Shown: positions 38,963 through 49,947, counted from the stretch's first letter. The stretch is DNA of 64,000 nucleotides from Bacillus sp. SA1-12 (GCF_000981385.1 NZ_LATZ01000012.1:36394-100393), one strand, 5' to 3'. Translations and numbers: made by a program. The notes: generated from the sequence alone by a model not told the origin.

Positions 38963-39155
38963 TTTTCCTAAATTAATGATGATAATTGGTGGTATCTTAT
39001 TAGTTGTTGGGTTTTTTATGCAATTTATAGGTAAGCTGCCTGGAGACATCGTGTTTAAGAAGGGGAATACAACTGTCTTTTTCCCGATTGTCACATGTAT
39101 TGTCATCAGTATAGTCTTATCTTTGGTATTTTCCTTTTTAGGCCGATTTAAGTAA
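38955..39155 (+). CDS. DUF2905 small membrane protein
   Basis: A 66-residue protein with two membrane spans (about 7-28 and 42-62) around [20 protein letters not shown], the hallmark of the DUF2905 family. Such genes commonly sit between ruvB and queA in bacilli. The start ATG overlaps the ruvB end, suggesting translational coupling. Function unknown. Confidence 0.85.
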   Translation: MTDFPKLMMIIGGILLVVGFFMQFIGKLPGDIVFKKGNTTVFFPIVTCIVISIVLSLVFSFLGRFK

Positions 39156-39186
39156 TGTAAGTGATTATAGAAAATAGGTGAGTGTT

Positions 39187-40215
39187 TTGAAAGTAGAATT
39201 ATTTGATTTTTACCTTCCCGAAGAGCTGATTGCACAAGTTCCTTTAAAGGAAAGAGATGCTTCAAGATTAATGGTTCTTCATAAGGAAACCGGTGAAATG
39301 GAGCATCAAACGTTTAAGTCTATCATTGATTATTTTCATCCTGGTGATTGCTTAGTATTGAATAATACAAGAGTCATGCCGGCAAGACTCTTTGGTGTCA
39401 AAGAGGATACTGGTGCAAGCATTGAAATCTTATTGTTAAAGCAGCAAGAAAACGATGTTTGGGAAACATTAGTTAAGCCGGCGAAACGGGTAAAGGAAGG
39501 CACAGTGATTACATTTGGCTCTGGTATCCTAAAAGCTACCTGTATAGGAACAAGTGATCATGGCGGACGCTTATTACAATTCGAGTATGAAGGAATCTTT
39601 TATGAGGTTCTTGATTCTTTAGGTGAAATGCCGCTGCCTCCATACATAAAAGAACAATTAGATGATCGTGAAAGATACCAAACAGTGTTTTCCCGTGAAA
39701 TTGGATCTGCTGCAGCCCCAACTGCCGGACTGCATTTTACGGAAGAAATTCTTGAACAGCTTAAGGAAAAGGGTGTTCATATCGCCTTTATTACACTTCA
39801 TGTCGGTTTAGGTACGTTCCGTCCAGTGAGTGCAGAAACTGTTGAAGAGCATGAAATGCACGCCGAGTTCTATCAAGTAACAGACGGCACTGCATCTCTT
39901 TTAAATGAGGTTCGATCTAATGGCGGCAGAATCATTTCCGTTGGGACAACTTCGACAAGAACACTTGAGACAATCGCGTCCAAACATGATGGCAAGTTTG
40001 CCCCGGAAAGCGGCTGGACAAATATTTTTATATATCCTGGCTATGAATTTAAAGGAATTGATGGAATGATTACAAACTTCCACCTTCCTAAATCTTCTTT
40101 AATCATGCTTGTCAGTGCTTTAGCATCAAGAGAATTTGTTATGAATGCTTATGAAACAGCTGTAAAAGAAAAATATCGATTTTTTAGCTTTGGTGATGCT
40201 ATGCTTATTATTTAA
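39187..40215 (+). CDS. queA: S-adenosylmethionine:tRNA ribosyltransferase-isomerase
   Basis: QueA transfers the ribose of SAM to preQ1 in tRNA to form epoxyqueuosine. It has 342 residues from TTG at 39187, the B. subtilis length; AGGTGAG lies just upstream, and the open frame from 39178 includes that site. Conserved parts are [57 protein letters not shown] and [16 protein letters not shown]. It works with tgt downstream; a family B repeat interrupts the pair. Confidence 0.97.
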   Translation: MKVELFDFYLPEELIAQVPLKERDASRLMVLHKETGEMEHQTFKSIIDYFHPGDCLVLNNTRVMPARLFGVKEDTGASIEILLLKQQENDVWETLVKPAKRVKEGTVITFGSGILKATCIGTSDHGGRLLQFEYEGIFYEVLDSLGEMPLPPYIKEQLDDRERYQTVFSREIGSAAAPTAGLHFTEEILEQLKEKGVHIAFITLHVGLGTFRPVSAETVEEHEMHAEFYQVTDGTASLLNEVRSNGGRIISVGTTSTRTLETIASKHDGKFAPESGWTNIFIYPGYEFKGIDGMITNFHLPKSSLIMLVSALASREFVMNAYETAVKEKYRFFSFGDAMLII

Positions 40216-40295
40216 TATATATGTTTTTGATATTGTTTCATCTTCGTTTCAATGAAGAGGAAAAGAGTGTATTGCCTGATTGTACTTAGTATTAG

Positions 40296-40418
40296 TATCT
40301 AGCTCCTGCTCCTACCGTTTAAAAAGTACAAGCAATTAAGAATGGAAGACAACGAACGTCTGCTATTCTTGATCGTCTTTTGCTTTTTTAGGGCTGATCA
40401 AGGCGCTTGCACTCTTTT
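40296..40418. repeat. Dispersed intergenic repeat, family B, between queA and tgt
   Basis: It begins TATCTAGCTCC and ends GGGCTGATCAAGGCGCTTGC. An inner AAGAATGGAAGACAACGAACG / TGCTATTCTTGATCGTCTT inverted pair gives a hairpin. In B. subtilis queA and tgt are adjacent, so the element appears inserted. Confidence 0.65.
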
Positions 40419-40424
40419 GAATAA

Positions 40425-41582
<1,158 letters not shown>

Positions 41583-41607
41583 GCTCACTAGAAAGGGGTG
41601 ATATATA

Positions 41608-41868
41608 ATGGAAATGCTAGGAACGATTTTACCATTGGTTCTAATGTTTGCGATTTTTTACTTCTTGTTGATCCGTCCGCAGCAAAAACAGCAAAAAGCG
41701 GTACGTGAAATGCAAAACAATCTGCAAAAAGGTGATAAAATCATTACAATTGGCGGACTTCACGGGATTTTAGATTCAATCGACGAAGATAAGATTGTTT
41801 TAAAAGTTGGTGATGGGACGCGTATGACGTTCGATCGTCGCTCAATACGTGAAGTTGTAAAGGGTTAA
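41608..41868 (+). CDS. yajC: Preprotein translocase subunit YajC
   Basis: A small accessory of the SecDF-YajC complex at the membrane. The 86-residue protein has one N-terminal span (about 5-24) and the conserved FYFLLIRPQQKQQK, followed by a cytoplasmic domain with LQKGDKIITIGGLHGIL. GAAAGGGGTG precedes the ATG. It follows tgt as in B. subtilis (yrbF), while secDF lies 4 kb downstream. Confidence 0.95.
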   Translation: MEMLGTILPLVLMFAIFYFLLIRPQQKQQKAVREMQNNLQKGDKIITIGGLHGILDSIDEDKIVLKVGDGTRMTFDRRSIREVVKG

Positions 41869-41877
41869 TTGGTACAT

Positions 41878-41995
41878 AGACAAAAGCGCTAGGGATCAGC
41901 CTCGAGCAAATATGACGCTCATGAATAGAATGGGGTACTTTATTTTCAATTCATGAGTGGATAAACCCTATAGTGTTAAGGCGCTGGCAGTCAAA
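41878..41995. repeat. Dispersed intergenic repeat, family B (inverted copy)
   Basis: Its reverse complement begins GACTGCCAGCGCCTTAA and ends GGCTGATCCCTAGCGCTTTTG, matching family B ends. An inner hairpin pairs CTCATGAAT with ATTCATGAG. Bases 42000-42060 continue with a TGCGCGAATCGCAC / GTGCGCAT palindrome. Confidence 0.55.
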
Positions 41996-42093
41996 ATGCG
42001 CGAATCGCACTAGCTGCACTTGCACGTCCTGCCTCGGAGCTGGATATCGTGCGCATATCCTAAGTTTTAGTCATTTATCATTTCCTAAAAATC

Positions 42094-42144
42094 AAAAGGC
42101 TGTCTCAAATACGGTATATGACCCGTTTTGAGGCAGCCTTTTCT
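42094..42144. terminator. Bidirectional terminator between yajC and yrzE
   Basis: AAAAGGCTGTCTCAAA..ACGG pairs with CCGT..TTTGAGGCAGCCTTTT. A-rich and T-rich flanks on both sides suit both convergent genes. Confidence 0.85.
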
Positions 42145-42193
42145 CACCTATTACGATGAAAAAAGGATGTTCAAATAAGAAACACCCGCCATA

Positions 42194-42583
42194 TTAATTC
42201 GCTCTAGAGGAGGATATATTAACGCCAAACACACCGCCAAGCATTGCAGTCAGTAAGAAGGCGCCATGATACATCATTTCTTCCATTGTAAAGATTTGTC
42301 CGTAGCCCAAAAATTTAAAAAGAAAAATAATAAGGGAGTATAAGAGGGCAGTTACGCCACCAACCAACCAGCCTTTTTCCCTTCCATTTCCCCCAGCTAC
42401 AAAGCCGCCAATAAACAATGCTAAAGCGGAAAGACCTACTAGCAACCAAGTGATAGAAGACTCTTTAAGGCTTGTAAATTTTAATAGCAAAGAAAAGACT
42501 AAGCTTGTTGCTAATGCCATGATAAAAATGGTGACAAGGCCATAAAGGACTGCTTTTCCCCATTTTTTTGTTTCCACTTTCAT
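42194..42583 (-). CDS. yrzE: TIGR04086-family membrane protein
   Basis: A 129-residue integral membrane protein with four predicted spans (about 12-35, 44-64, 70-92, 105-122) and the internal GGFVAGGNGREKGWLVGG motif typical of the family. GGGGGAA precedes its ATG on the minus strand. It lies after tgt-yajC, as does yrzE of B. subtilis. Function unknown. Confidence 0.82.
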   Translation of the reverse strand: MKVETKKWGKAVLYGLVTIFIMALATSLVFSLLLKFTSLKESSITWLLVGLSALALFIGGFVAGGNGREKGWLVGGVTALLYSLIIFLFKFLGYGQIFTMEEMMYHGAFLLTAMLGGVFGVNISSSRAN

Positions 42584-42599
42584 TTCCCCCTTTCCAACT

Positions 42600-43294
42600 A
42601 TAAAGTGAGTCTTTCATCAGTAGGGTTTTTTCAAACCCTTGCCGATGATGGTGCTTTAGACATATTGCGCTTTAATGCCACGGCATTTTGTCTCGCTTGA
42701 CTTGGAGATCCTGCCCATTGTCGGTTCTTTAAGGGCGTTCCACTACTTTGCTTTTCTGTGGAATCTCAAGTAGAGCTTTACTGCCCGTTAAGATGGGGAT
42801 AAACAAGTTCAAGCTTGTTTCTGCTCGTCTATTACAGAATATTCATGGAAGAAAAAAATAGAATATAAATATTTTTTTGACAAGCATTAAATGATGGTGA
42901 GGGATTGTGACTTATCACTTAATCAGGAAGGAATGAGTTTAAACTTTTTAGGGGAGATGTGGAAAACCCCATTTTACTAGTAGGTGTTTATATTATGATG
43001 AGAAAAAAAATGGAGGTCAATCGTGGCAGTAATTAGCGGGCATGAAAAGTATATAGGGTCAAGTTCAAACTTTTTGGTTACGGATTAGCTGCAAAGGAAG
43101 AGGGGAATTTTCACTTTTATTGAGTCCCTGAAGGCATGCTTGCTATTTGTCATTATCTCATTGGCCATCTCGTTCATTTATGAATAACATTGCTATTAGC
43201 TTATTTTATCTATATAACAGTTTTTTTCTTACATAAATCTGTTGTTGATGTCTAAACTAGTATAAAGCAATGCAGGTAAAAAGGAGGCCATCAA
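42600..43294. other. Gene-poor gap of about 700 bases with repeats and a possible gene remnant
   Basis: It contains a TCATC...AGGGTTT / AAACCC...GATGA hairpin (about 42612-42650) and a family D core TTACTGCCCGTTAA near 42779-42792. At 43023 a GTG with AATGGAGG upstream opens a 22-codon frame that stops at TAG. After a shift, GYGLAAKEEGNFHFY and a hydrophobic stretch (SLKACLLFVIISLAISFIYE) follow, which may be a frameshifted relic of a small membrane protein. I recognise no family. Confidence 0.35.
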
Positions 43295-43948
43295 ATGGAA
43301 GTCTATGTAACCATTGTGGCACGAACGATTTTTCTTTATTTTTTGATGGTGTTCATTTTTCGGGTAATGGGAAAGCGAGAAATTGGTGAATTAAGCATAT
43401 TTGACTTAGTTGTCTTCCTTATGATAGCGGAAATGGCAGTGGCAGCGATCGAAAATCATCAAGATTCATTAATACATACAATTATTCCTATGATTCTTTT
43501 AATGATTATTCAAATTTCCTTGGCCTTTTTTTCATTAAAAAGCAGGAAACTTCGCCATCTTCTTGATGGGAAACCGACCATCATAATTGACCGAGGAAAA
43601 ATTGATGAAGAAGCAATGAGATCTCAACGGTATAACTTTGATGATTTAATGACACATCTTCGTCAGAAAGATATCAATAGCGTAGCAGACGTGGAATTTG
43701 CCATCTTAGAATCCTCCGGGAAACTGTCAGTAATTGAAAAAGAAAGGTTCCAGAAAGTGCAACCAGAGCTGCAAGTTCCCCTTATAATTGATGGCCAAAT
43801 TCAAGAAGAGAATTTAGCAGTCATTAAGAAAAATAATTTATGGCTTAGACAGCAGCTTCGTACATTAGGATATGATGAGATTAAGAAAATTTCTTTTTGC
43901 TCTTTTGGAAAAGGAATCTTTTTTATTGATTTGAAGGATGAATACTGA
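43295..43948 (+). CDS. yrbG: DUF421 (YetF-like) membrane protein
   Basis: A 217-residue protein: three N-terminal spans (about 6-24, 35-52, 60-80) with the family signature [27 protein letters not shown], then a cytoplasmic DUF421 domain (about 85-210) with [18 protein letters not shown] and [24 protein letters not shown] residues. AAAAGGAGG precedes the ATG. Same family, length and neighbourhood as B. subtilis yrbG. Related proteins affect spore germination or membrane properties; no precise role is known here. Confidence 0.88.
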   Translation: MEVYVTIVARTIFLYFLMVFIFRVMGKREIGELSIFDLVVFLMIAEMAVAAIENHQDSLIHTIIPMILLMIIQISLAFFSLKSRKLRHLLDGKPTIIIDRGKIDEEAMRSQRYNFDDLMTHLRQKDINSVADVEFAILESSGKLSVIEKERFQKVQPELQVPLIIDGQIQEENLAVIKKNNLWLRQQLRTLGYDEIKKISFCSFGKGIFFIDLKDEY

Positions 43949-44009
43949 TAAGCATGTTAGAAGAAAGAGGTGAGGAGCTAATCATTGCTCTCATCTTTTT
44001 ATTTTCATT

Positions 44010-44053
44010 AAAAAAGGACTGTTCCGCTTTCTTTTGATACAGTCCTTTTCACT
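44010..44053. terminator. Bidirectional terminator between yrbG and spoVB
   Basis: AAAAAGGACTGT pairs with ACAGTCCTTTT, placed between convergent stop codons. Confidence 0.85.
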
Positions 44054-44099
44054 GATTTTATTCCATTCAACGATAAGTAAAACTAAACTTATAGAAGTC

Positions 44100-45671
44100 T
44101 CACTTTATTGGAATTAAGTTTGATAAGTACCCTCCGATATAAGGGATTCGTTTTAGTTCATCTTTTTTTACAAGATTAAACAGCAAAAGTAAGAAACTGT
44201 AAATAATGCTGGTGACACCAATTGAGGTAATTAATCGAATAACCATTCCGCTATCATCAACAATGTTTTCAAAAAAGAAATAACCGGCAATTCCCGAAAT
44301 GACCATCGTTAATCCACTTTTTATATAATCTCTAATATGAATTGTAAAGGGGATGACCTTTATAACGGTGGCAAAATGCAATAAAGTGACTAGCACCATA
44401 CCAATTACAATGGCCAAAGCAACTCCCATGATGCCAAGTGACGGTCTTGTAGCCAATAAAAAAATCAGAGCAGTTTTAATAGCTGCACCTATCAAACTAT
44501 TTATCATGGCAGCCTTAGCCAAATCCAATGCTTGCAACACGGCCTGCAGAGGACCTTGAAAATATTGGAAAATAAAAAACGGTGCCATCACTTGTACAAA
44601 GATGGCCGATTGACTGCTGCCATACATTGCAACCATTAACGGCTCAGCAAAAACATATAAAATGACACAGGCTAATCCGCCACTCACTATCGATAACCGA
44701 ATTGCCTGCTGAAGACGGTGTTCAACAAGCTTGAGTTTATTTTGTGCCATTGCTTCGCTTATAGCAGGAACTAAAGATGTGGATAGAGAATATGTGATAA
44801 AAGAAGGCAGTGTTAGCAGAGGGAGAGCATACCCTGTCAGACCGCCATATTGTTTCGTTGCGACAACTGTAGCGACTCCAGCAATGGCTAAGCTATTTGC
44901 AACAACAATTGGTTCAAAAAACCATGAAACGTTACCAATAATTCTGCTTCCTGTAGTTGGTAAAGCAATCCCCATTAATTGTTGAAAGGTTTCCCTCCCA
45001 TTTTGGACAGATTTGAAAAATTTCCGGCGTATTTTTATTTTCTTTTTCACCTTGAACATTGTTGCTAAATAAATGAGGGAAACAAGCTCTCCAATTACAG
45101 CTGAGACCATTGCGCCTGCTGCAGCATATTCAATCCCATATGGTAAAAATGCACTTGTGAACAAAGCCACTAAGGAGATTCTTACAACCTGCTCTAATAC
45201 TTGAGAGGCTGCAGCAGGGCGCATGTTTTGTTTTCCTTGAAAGTAACCGCGTATTACTGATGAAATTGCTACAATTGGTACAACAGGAGCGATGGCGAAA
45301 AGCGGCAATTTTGTGCGATCATCTGTTAATAATTCTTCGGCTAAAAAGGGAGCCAGGAAAATCATCGCCGGGGTAAAGAGAAGACTTAGCGTCCCTGTTA
45401 TTGCCAAGGAAACAACGAGAATTTTCTTTATTCTCCTTTGATCCCCTTGGGCCTCAGCTTCAGCAACAAGCTTTGAAATGGCAACAGGTAAGCCCAGCTG
45501 TGTTATCGTAATGACTAATACAAGTGTCGGTAAAGCCATCATATACAAGCCGACTCCTTCTTCACCAATAAAACGGGCTACGACAATTCGATTAATAAAC
45601 CCTAAAACTCGTGTTATGAACCCTGCTAAAATTAAAATAAGCGTCCCTCGAAGAAACGTTTGCTTTGACAT
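44100..45671 (-). CDS. spoVB: Stage V sporulation protein B, lipid-linked precursor flippase family
   Basis: SpoVB is a MOP-superfamily membrane protein (MurJ/Wzx-like) needed for spore cortex formation and thought to move lipid-linked peptidoglycan precursors. It has 523 residues from ATG at 45671, with AGGGAGAG upstream; the open frame from 45794 has no homology before MSKQTFLRGT. Twelve to fourteen spans are expected, and the conserved RVLGFINRIVVARFIGEEGVGLYMM is near the N-terminus. It is divergent from comN. Confidence 0.95.
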   Translation of the reverse strand: MSKQTFLRGTLILILAGFITRVLGFINRIVVARFIGEEGVGLYMMALPTLVLVITITQLGLPVAISKLVAEAEAQGDQRRIKKILVVSLAITGTLSLLFTPAMIFLAPFLAEELLTDDRTKLPLFAIAPVVPIVAISSVIRGYFQGKQNMRPAAASQVLEQVVRISLVALFTSAFLPYGIEYAAAGAMVSAVIGELVSLIYLATMFKVKKKIKIRRKFFKSVQNGRETFQQLMGIALPTTGSRIIGNVSWFFEPIVVANSLAIAGVATVVATKQYGGLTGYALPLLTLPSFITYSLSTSLVPAISEAMAQNKLKLVEHRLQQAIRLSIVSGGLACVILYVFAEPLMVAMYGSSQSAIFVQVMAPFFIFQYFQGPLQAVLQALDLAKAAMINSLIGAAIKTALIFLLATRPSLGIMGVALAIVIGMVLVTLLHFATVIKVIPFTIHIRDYIKSGLTMVISGIAGYFFFENIVDDSGMVIRLITSIGVTSIIYSFLLLLFNLVKKDELKRIPYIGGYLSNLIPIK

Positions 45672-45839
45672 TTCTCTCCCTGCCTTCTCAAATAACGTGT
45701 TATCATTTACAATTACTATATGCATACCATTAGGCCAGGCATGACAAGTTCTGGTTAGATTGTGCCTATTCATGATGATTTGGAAGCTTTTCAAATAAAT
45801 ATATATATGGAACCTTTAAAAGTTAAAGGAGAGGATTAT

Positions 45840-46133
45840 ATGGACAAGCAGCCTATAGATCAATTAAGAGATCACGTAAAACCTGCGATTGTAAGCAAGC
45901 TCGAAGAATTTGTTTTACTAGGCTATGAAGATGTTTCTGAAGAAAAGCTGTGGGCATTCTTAAAAAATAAGAAATGGAAAAAATCACCTGAGCTTTCAGT
46001 GCATGAGATTGTTAGAGATGTATTAGCACTTAAAATTGGGGATTTCATGAATTATGCAACAATAGAATCGTATAAATCAGCAAACTGGTTCGAAAGTGAA
46101 GAAGGCAAAGATCTATTAAAAAATCTTATTTAG
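45840..46133 (+). CDS. comN: Post-transcriptional regulator ComN
   Basis: ComN (YrzD) in B. subtilis acts on comEA-operon mRNA and localises it to septa and poles, affecting competence. It has 97 residues from ATG at 45840, with AAAGGAGAGG upstream; the frame open from 45762 has no ribosome site. The conserved body is LEEFVLLGYEDVSEEKLWAFL and KKWKK, with ALKIGDFMNYATIESY near the end. It is divergent from spoVB and upstream of secDF, as in B. subtilis. Confidence 0.88.
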   Translation: MDKQPIDQLRDHVKPAIVSKLEEFVLLGYEDVSEEKLWAFLKNKKWKKSPELSVHEIVRDVLALKIGDFMNYATIESYKSANWFESEEGKDLLKNLI

Positions 46134-46191
46134 CAGATATATTCCCATACATAATTAATTTGTTTTTTTAAGTTCGTAAGGAGGAAACATT

Positions 46192-48435
46192 ATGGTCAGG
46201 CGCGGGCGCTTAATAGCGTTGTTTCTACTTGTACTTGTAGTGGGAAGTTTAATAGGCCTGAATACGAACAGGGTAAGCAACAGCATGATTTTAGGCTTGG
46301 ATTTACAAGGAGGCTTCGAAATACTATATGAAGTCGATCCGGCAAAAGGGGATAAAATCACAAAAGATGTTCTTGCCGGCACTGTGAAGGCACTTCAAAA
46401 ACGTGCGAATGTTTTGGGAGTAATAAGTGAGCCTACTATTCAAATCGAAGGCAATGATCGGATACGAGTGCAGTTGGCTGGTATAAATGACCAGGATAAA
46501 GCAAGAGAAATTCTCTCTTCTCAAGCGGAATTAACCTTCCGTGATTATCAAGACAAAGAGATGTTAAATGGGTCTGATCTAGTAGAGGGAGGGGCAAGCC
46601 AGTCCTTTGATGAAAATGGCAAGCCGAACGTTTCGATTAAACTGAAGGACGCCTCAAAATATAAAAAGGCAACAGAAGAGATTGTTCAAAATAAACCATC
46701 CAATCAATTAGTCATCTGGCTTGATTTTGAAAAAGGAGATTCTTTTCAGAATGAAGTTACAAAGGCGGAGCCTAAATTTATTTCCTCTACGAATGTCGAA
46801 AAAGAATTTAATCAAACAGATGTAACGATTACTGGTGACTTCACGATACAAGAAGCGAAAGATCTTGCAAATTTATTAAATGCTGGGTCAATTCCGGTTA
46901 AATTAGATGAGCTTTATTCAACTACTGTTGGTGCCCAATTTGGTGATCAAGCTTTAGATCAAACAGTGCTTGCAGGGATTGTTGGAATATCTGTTATATT
47001 CGTATTTTTGCTGGTTTTTTATCGCCTGCCCGGACTTATTGCCGTCTTCACCTTGGCAGCCTATATTTATCTCATTCTTCAGGTGTTTGACTGGATGAAT
47101 GGTGTGTTAACCTTGCCTGGAATTGCTGCCCTTATTTTAGGAGTTGGTATGGCTGTAGATGCCAACATTATTACCTATGAACGCATTAAAGAAGAGCTGA
47201 AGCTTGGTCGAACAGTTCGCTCAGCATTTAAAGCAGGGTCAAGTCGTTCCTTTGCAACCATTTTTGATGCGAATATCACATCCCTTCTTGCAGCGGGAGT
47301 TCTCTTTTTCTTTGGGACCAGTTCTGTAAAAGGATTTGCTGCAATGTTGATCCTTAGTATAGGAGTAAGCTTTATTACAGCTGTTTTCTTTTTAAGAATC
47401 TTGCTCGGACTCCTAGTGGAAAGCCAATGGCTGGAAAATAAAAAAAGCTATTTTGGCATTAAGAAAGACGAAATTATTCGAATCGAGGAAACTGATAATG
47501 CTACGAATGCTCCAACAATATTCGATCATGTTGATTTTTTAAAACACCGTAAACTTTTTTTTATGTTTTCAATTCTTGCAGTAATAGCGGGAATCATTAG
47601 TCTACTACTATTTAAACTAAATCTTGGGATTGATTTTGCGAGCGGAACACGGATTGAAGTACTTGCTGGCAAAACCTTAACAGCAGAAGAAATAACAAAT
47701 GAACTGGAAAAGCTGGATCTTGAAGTTAATGATGTTGTTTTATCAGGTGTTGAAAACGAGATTGGTGTTGCCCGATTAATTGGATCTTTAGATGCAGAAA
47801 AAATCACTGAGGTAAAAGGTCACTTTAAAGAAAAGTACGGCTCAGAACCTAATGTGAGTTCTGTCTCTCCGACGGTTGGGAAAGAGCTTGCACAAAATAC
47901 ATTGATAAGTGTTCTTATTGCTTCAATAGGGATCGTCATTTATGTGGCCTTCCGGTATGAGGTATATATGGGCCTTGCTTCGATTGTTGCCTTGCTGTAT
48001 GATGCATTCTTTATCATTGCATTCTTTAGCATTACTCGTTTAGAAGTTGATATCACATTTATTGCCGCGGTTTTAACAATCATCGGCTATTCAATAAACG
48101 ATACAATAGTAACGTTTGACCGAGTACGAGAACTACAGAAAAAAATGGAGGTAAAAACGATCAAGGACTTAGAGTTAATTGTTAATCGAAGTCTGCAACA
48201 AACCTTTACCCGTTCGATTAATACAGTACTCACCGTTATGATTGCCGTAGTAGCCCTGTTGATTTATGGAAGCCCATCAATTACAAACTTCTCAATTGCA
48301 CTTTTAGTTGGACTCCTTTGTGGAACCTATTCATCCCTGTTTATTGCCGCACAGCTGTGGTTGATTTGGAAAGGCAAGCAGCTTAATAAGAAAAAAGAAG
48401 TTGCGGCAAATATAAGTGACCAACCAATTGTATAA
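46192..48435 (+). CDS. secDF: Protein translocase SecDF (fused)
   Basis: An RND-family, proton-driven accessory of the Sec translocon that assists export. It has 747 residues with SecD and SecF fused in one chain, as in B. subtilis. SecD part (1-about 420): first span, LGLDLQGGFEILYEV, periplasmic domain, then five spans with GVGMAVDANIITYERIKEEL. SecF part (about 450-747): LGIDFASGTRIEV, large loop, and spans with TIIGYSINDTIVTFDRVRE. AAGGAGG precedes the ATG. A family D core and a family A palindrome follow it. Confidence 0.97.
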   Translation: MVRRGRLIALFLLVLVVGSLIGLNTNRVSNSMILGLDLQGGFEILYEVDPAKGDKITKDVLAGTVKALQKRANVLGVISEPTIQIEGNDRIRVQLAGINDQDKAREILSSQAELTFRDYQDKEMLNGSDLVEGGASQSFDENGKPNVSIKLKDASKYKKATEEIVQNKPSNQLVIWLDFEKGDSFQNEVTKAEPKFISSTNVEKEFNQTDVTITGDFTIQEAKDLANLLNAGSIPVKLDELYSTTVGAQFGDQALDQTVLAGIVGISVIFVFLLVFYRLPGLIAVFTLAAYIYLILQVFDWMNGVLTLPGIAALILGVGMAVDANIITYERIKEELKLGRTVRSAFKAGSSRSFATIFDANITSLLAAGVLFFFGTSSVKGFAAMLILSIGVSFITAVFFLRILLGLLVESQWLENKKSYFGIKKDEIIRIEETDNATNAPTIFDHVDFLKHRKLFFMFSILAVIAGIISLLLFKLNLGIDFASGTRIEVLAGKTLTAEEITNELEKLDLEVNDVVLSGVENEIGVARLIGSLDAEKITEVKGHFKEKYGSEPNVSSVSPTVGKELAQNTLISVLIASIGIVIYVAFRYEVYMGLASIVALLYDAFFIIAFFSITRLEVDITFIAAVLTIIGYSINDTIVTFDRVRELQKKMEVKTIKDLELIVNRSLQQTFTRSINTVLTVMIAVVALLIYGSPSITNFSIALLVGLLCGTYSSLFIAAQLWLIWKGKQLNKKKEVAANISDQPIV

Positions 48436-48449
48436 GATAGCGAGACTTC

Positions 48450-48490
48450 CATCTTAGGGGGATTATTGCCCGTTAAGGTTGGGATAAAAT
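48450..48490. repeat. Family D repeat core after secDF
   Basis: GGGGGATTATTGCCCGTTAA (48457-48476) followed by GGTTGGGATAAA matches the core near 42779 (TTACTGCCCGTTAAGATGGGGATAAA) and, inverted, 1469. Confidence 0.55.
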
Positions 48491-48501
48491 AGAAGACTAA
48501 A

Positions 48502-48572
48502 AAGGGTCAGCCCCTCTTTGTAACAGCTAGAAACGTGTTTAGTTTCGTTACAGAGAGATGGGGCTGGCCCTT
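48502..48572 (+). terminator. Family A palindromic repeat, probable terminator of secDF
   Basis: AAGGGTCAGCCCCTC and TTGTAAC pair with GTTACAGAGAGA and GGGGCTGGCCCTT. An inner loop carries a second weak hairpin. It has the same end design as the elements at 31747, 35490 and 62107. Confidence 0.7.
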
Positions 48573-48625
48573 ATTTATTGCAAATAGTTGGATAAACTAT
48601 GGGTAACTAAAAACGAGGTGAAAAC

Positions 48626-49519
48626 ATGACAGAGAAAGATCGCTTTAAGCAGGCAGAATTTGCTGCTATGGTAGGGGTAGCTGGAAATATTATATTGGCA
48701 ATCATTAATGGAGTGATTGGTGTCCTATCGGATAGCCGTGCTTTAATTGCAGAAGCTGTTCACTCGGCTTCAGATGTTGCAGGGTCTTTAGCTGTGTTTG
48801 TCGGTGTCCGGGCAGCTAAACAGCCTCCTGATGAAGACCATCCATATGGGCATGGGAAAGCAGAATCAATTGCGGCTATCATTGTCGCTGTTCTGTTATT
48901 TTTAGTTGGATTTGAAATTGGGAAAGCCTCATTTGAAGCATTATTTAATAAGATTGAACCACCTAAGCTTCTTGCGATTTATGCTGTGTTATTATCAATC
49001 ATTGTAAAAGAGTGGATGTTTCGCTATACCTTCAAGTTGGGTAAAAGAATAAAAAGTGATGCAATAATTGTAAATGCCCATGACCACCGATCAGATGTTT
49101 ATTCCTCTTTAGCTACATTGGCAGGTATCGGTGCTGCGATTTTCGGACCCAGATTCGGGCTCGATTGGCTGGTTTATGCAGATCCTGTTGCGGGGTTATT
49201 TGTCTCCATCCTTGTCATAAAACTGGCTTGGAAGCTCGGTGCAGAGTCAATTCATTCAACACTTGATCATGTATTGCATGAAGAGGATGTAGTAGGGTTA
49301 AAGGAAACAGTCAAGAACATTACACAAATTAAAAAAATCGATGAACTTTATGCGAGAGAACATGGTCATTATGTCATTGTTGATATAAAAATTTCAGTAG
49401 ATCCACATATTACGGTTGAAGAAGGACATAAGATCGGTAAACAAGTGAAACAAAAATTAATGCGTGAGCATGAGAATGTACAAAATGTGTTCGTTCATGT
49501 AAACCCATATTCCCCATAA
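48626..49519 (+). CDS. Cation diffusion facilitator transporter
   Basis: A CDF-family divalent-metal/proton antiporter of the cell membrane. The 297-residue protein has six predicted spans, the metal site residues in HSASDVAGS (span 2) and HDHRSDVYSS (span 5), and the loop DEDHPYGHGKAES typical of the manganese/iron-type CDF group (MneP/MneS-like). The C-terminal cytoplasmic domain (about 210-297) contains HYVIVDIKISVDPHITVEEGH. GAGGTG precedes the ATG. B. subtilis has yrvC at this place instead. Manganese as substrate is inferred from the subgroup only. Confidence 0.88.
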   Translation: MTEKDRFKQAEFAAMVGVAGNIILAIINGVIGVLSDSRALIAEAVHSASDVAGSLAVFVGVRAAKQPPDEDHPYGHGKAESIAAIIVAVLLFLVGFEIGKASFEALFNKIEPPKLLAIYAVLLSIIVKEWMFRYTFKLGKRIKSDAIIVNAHDHRSDVYSSLATLAGIGAAIFGPRFGLDWLVYADPVAGLFVSILVIKLAWKLGAESIHSTLDHVLHEEDVVGLKETVKNITQIKKIDELYAREHGHYVIVDIKISVDPHITVEEGHKIGKQVKQKLMREHENVQNVFVHVNPYSP

Positions 49520-49535
49520 GTGAAGAGGTGAGGAG

Positions 49536-49871
49536 ATGAAGCGCCAATGGAGCATCTTATTGGCTATTCTATTTGCGTTAATCGTTGCGTTATTTGCCGT
49601 CATAAACGTTGATCCTGTTAAGGTAGATTATTTGTTTGGAACGGCTGAATGGCCACTTGTTCTGATCATTCTCGGTTCTGTATTAATGGGAGGGTTTATC
49701 ATTGCATCTGCCGGAATCATTCGTGTCTTAGCCCTTCAGCGAAAAGTAAAGCTAGCTGAAAAGGAAAAGAACGACTTAATGAATGAACTGAAGGTTTTGA
49801 AAGAAAAGGTGCAAGATACACCTATTGAAGTCGAGGATGAGAACCTTGAAAAAGGACTGGTACAGCAATAA
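49536..49871 (+). CDS. yrvD: LapA-domain (DUF1049) membrane protein
   Basis: A 111-residue protein with two spans (about 6-26 and 40-64) around NVDPVKVDYLFG, the LapA/DUF1049 pattern, and a C-terminal coiled coil (about 68-95, KLAEKEKNDLMNELKVLKEK). GAAGAGGTGAGG precedes the ATG. It lies 16 bases after the cation transporter and upstream of recJ, as B. subtilis yrvD does. Function unknown. Confidence 0.82.
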   Translation: MKRQWSILLAILFALIVALFAVINVDPVKVDYLFGTAEWPLVLIILGSVLMGGFIIASAGIIRVLALQRKVKLAEKEKNDLMNELKVLKEKVQDTPIEVEDENLEKGLVQQ

Positions 49872-49918
49872 TAGAGTGTTTATTTAAAAACAAACATAAT
49901 TCTGGGATTATCCACAAA

Positions 49919-49947
49919 TTGAAACCCCTTGACCACTCTAGTATAAT
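49919..49947 (+). promoter_or_regulatory. Sigma-A promoter of recJ-apt
   Basis: TTGAAA (49919-49924), a 17-base spacer and a perfect TATAAT (49942-49947), about 20 bases before the recJ ATG. Confidence 0.75.

Noticed and set aside
42612..42650. Terminator for a gene upstream of yrzE
   Set aside because: The hairpin has no following T run on the relevant side and no gene to serve; treated as part of repeat-rich spacer.
45672..45794. Upstream extension of spoVB
   Set aside because: The extra 41 residues have no family similarity, and AGGGAGAG is positioned for the ATG at 45671.
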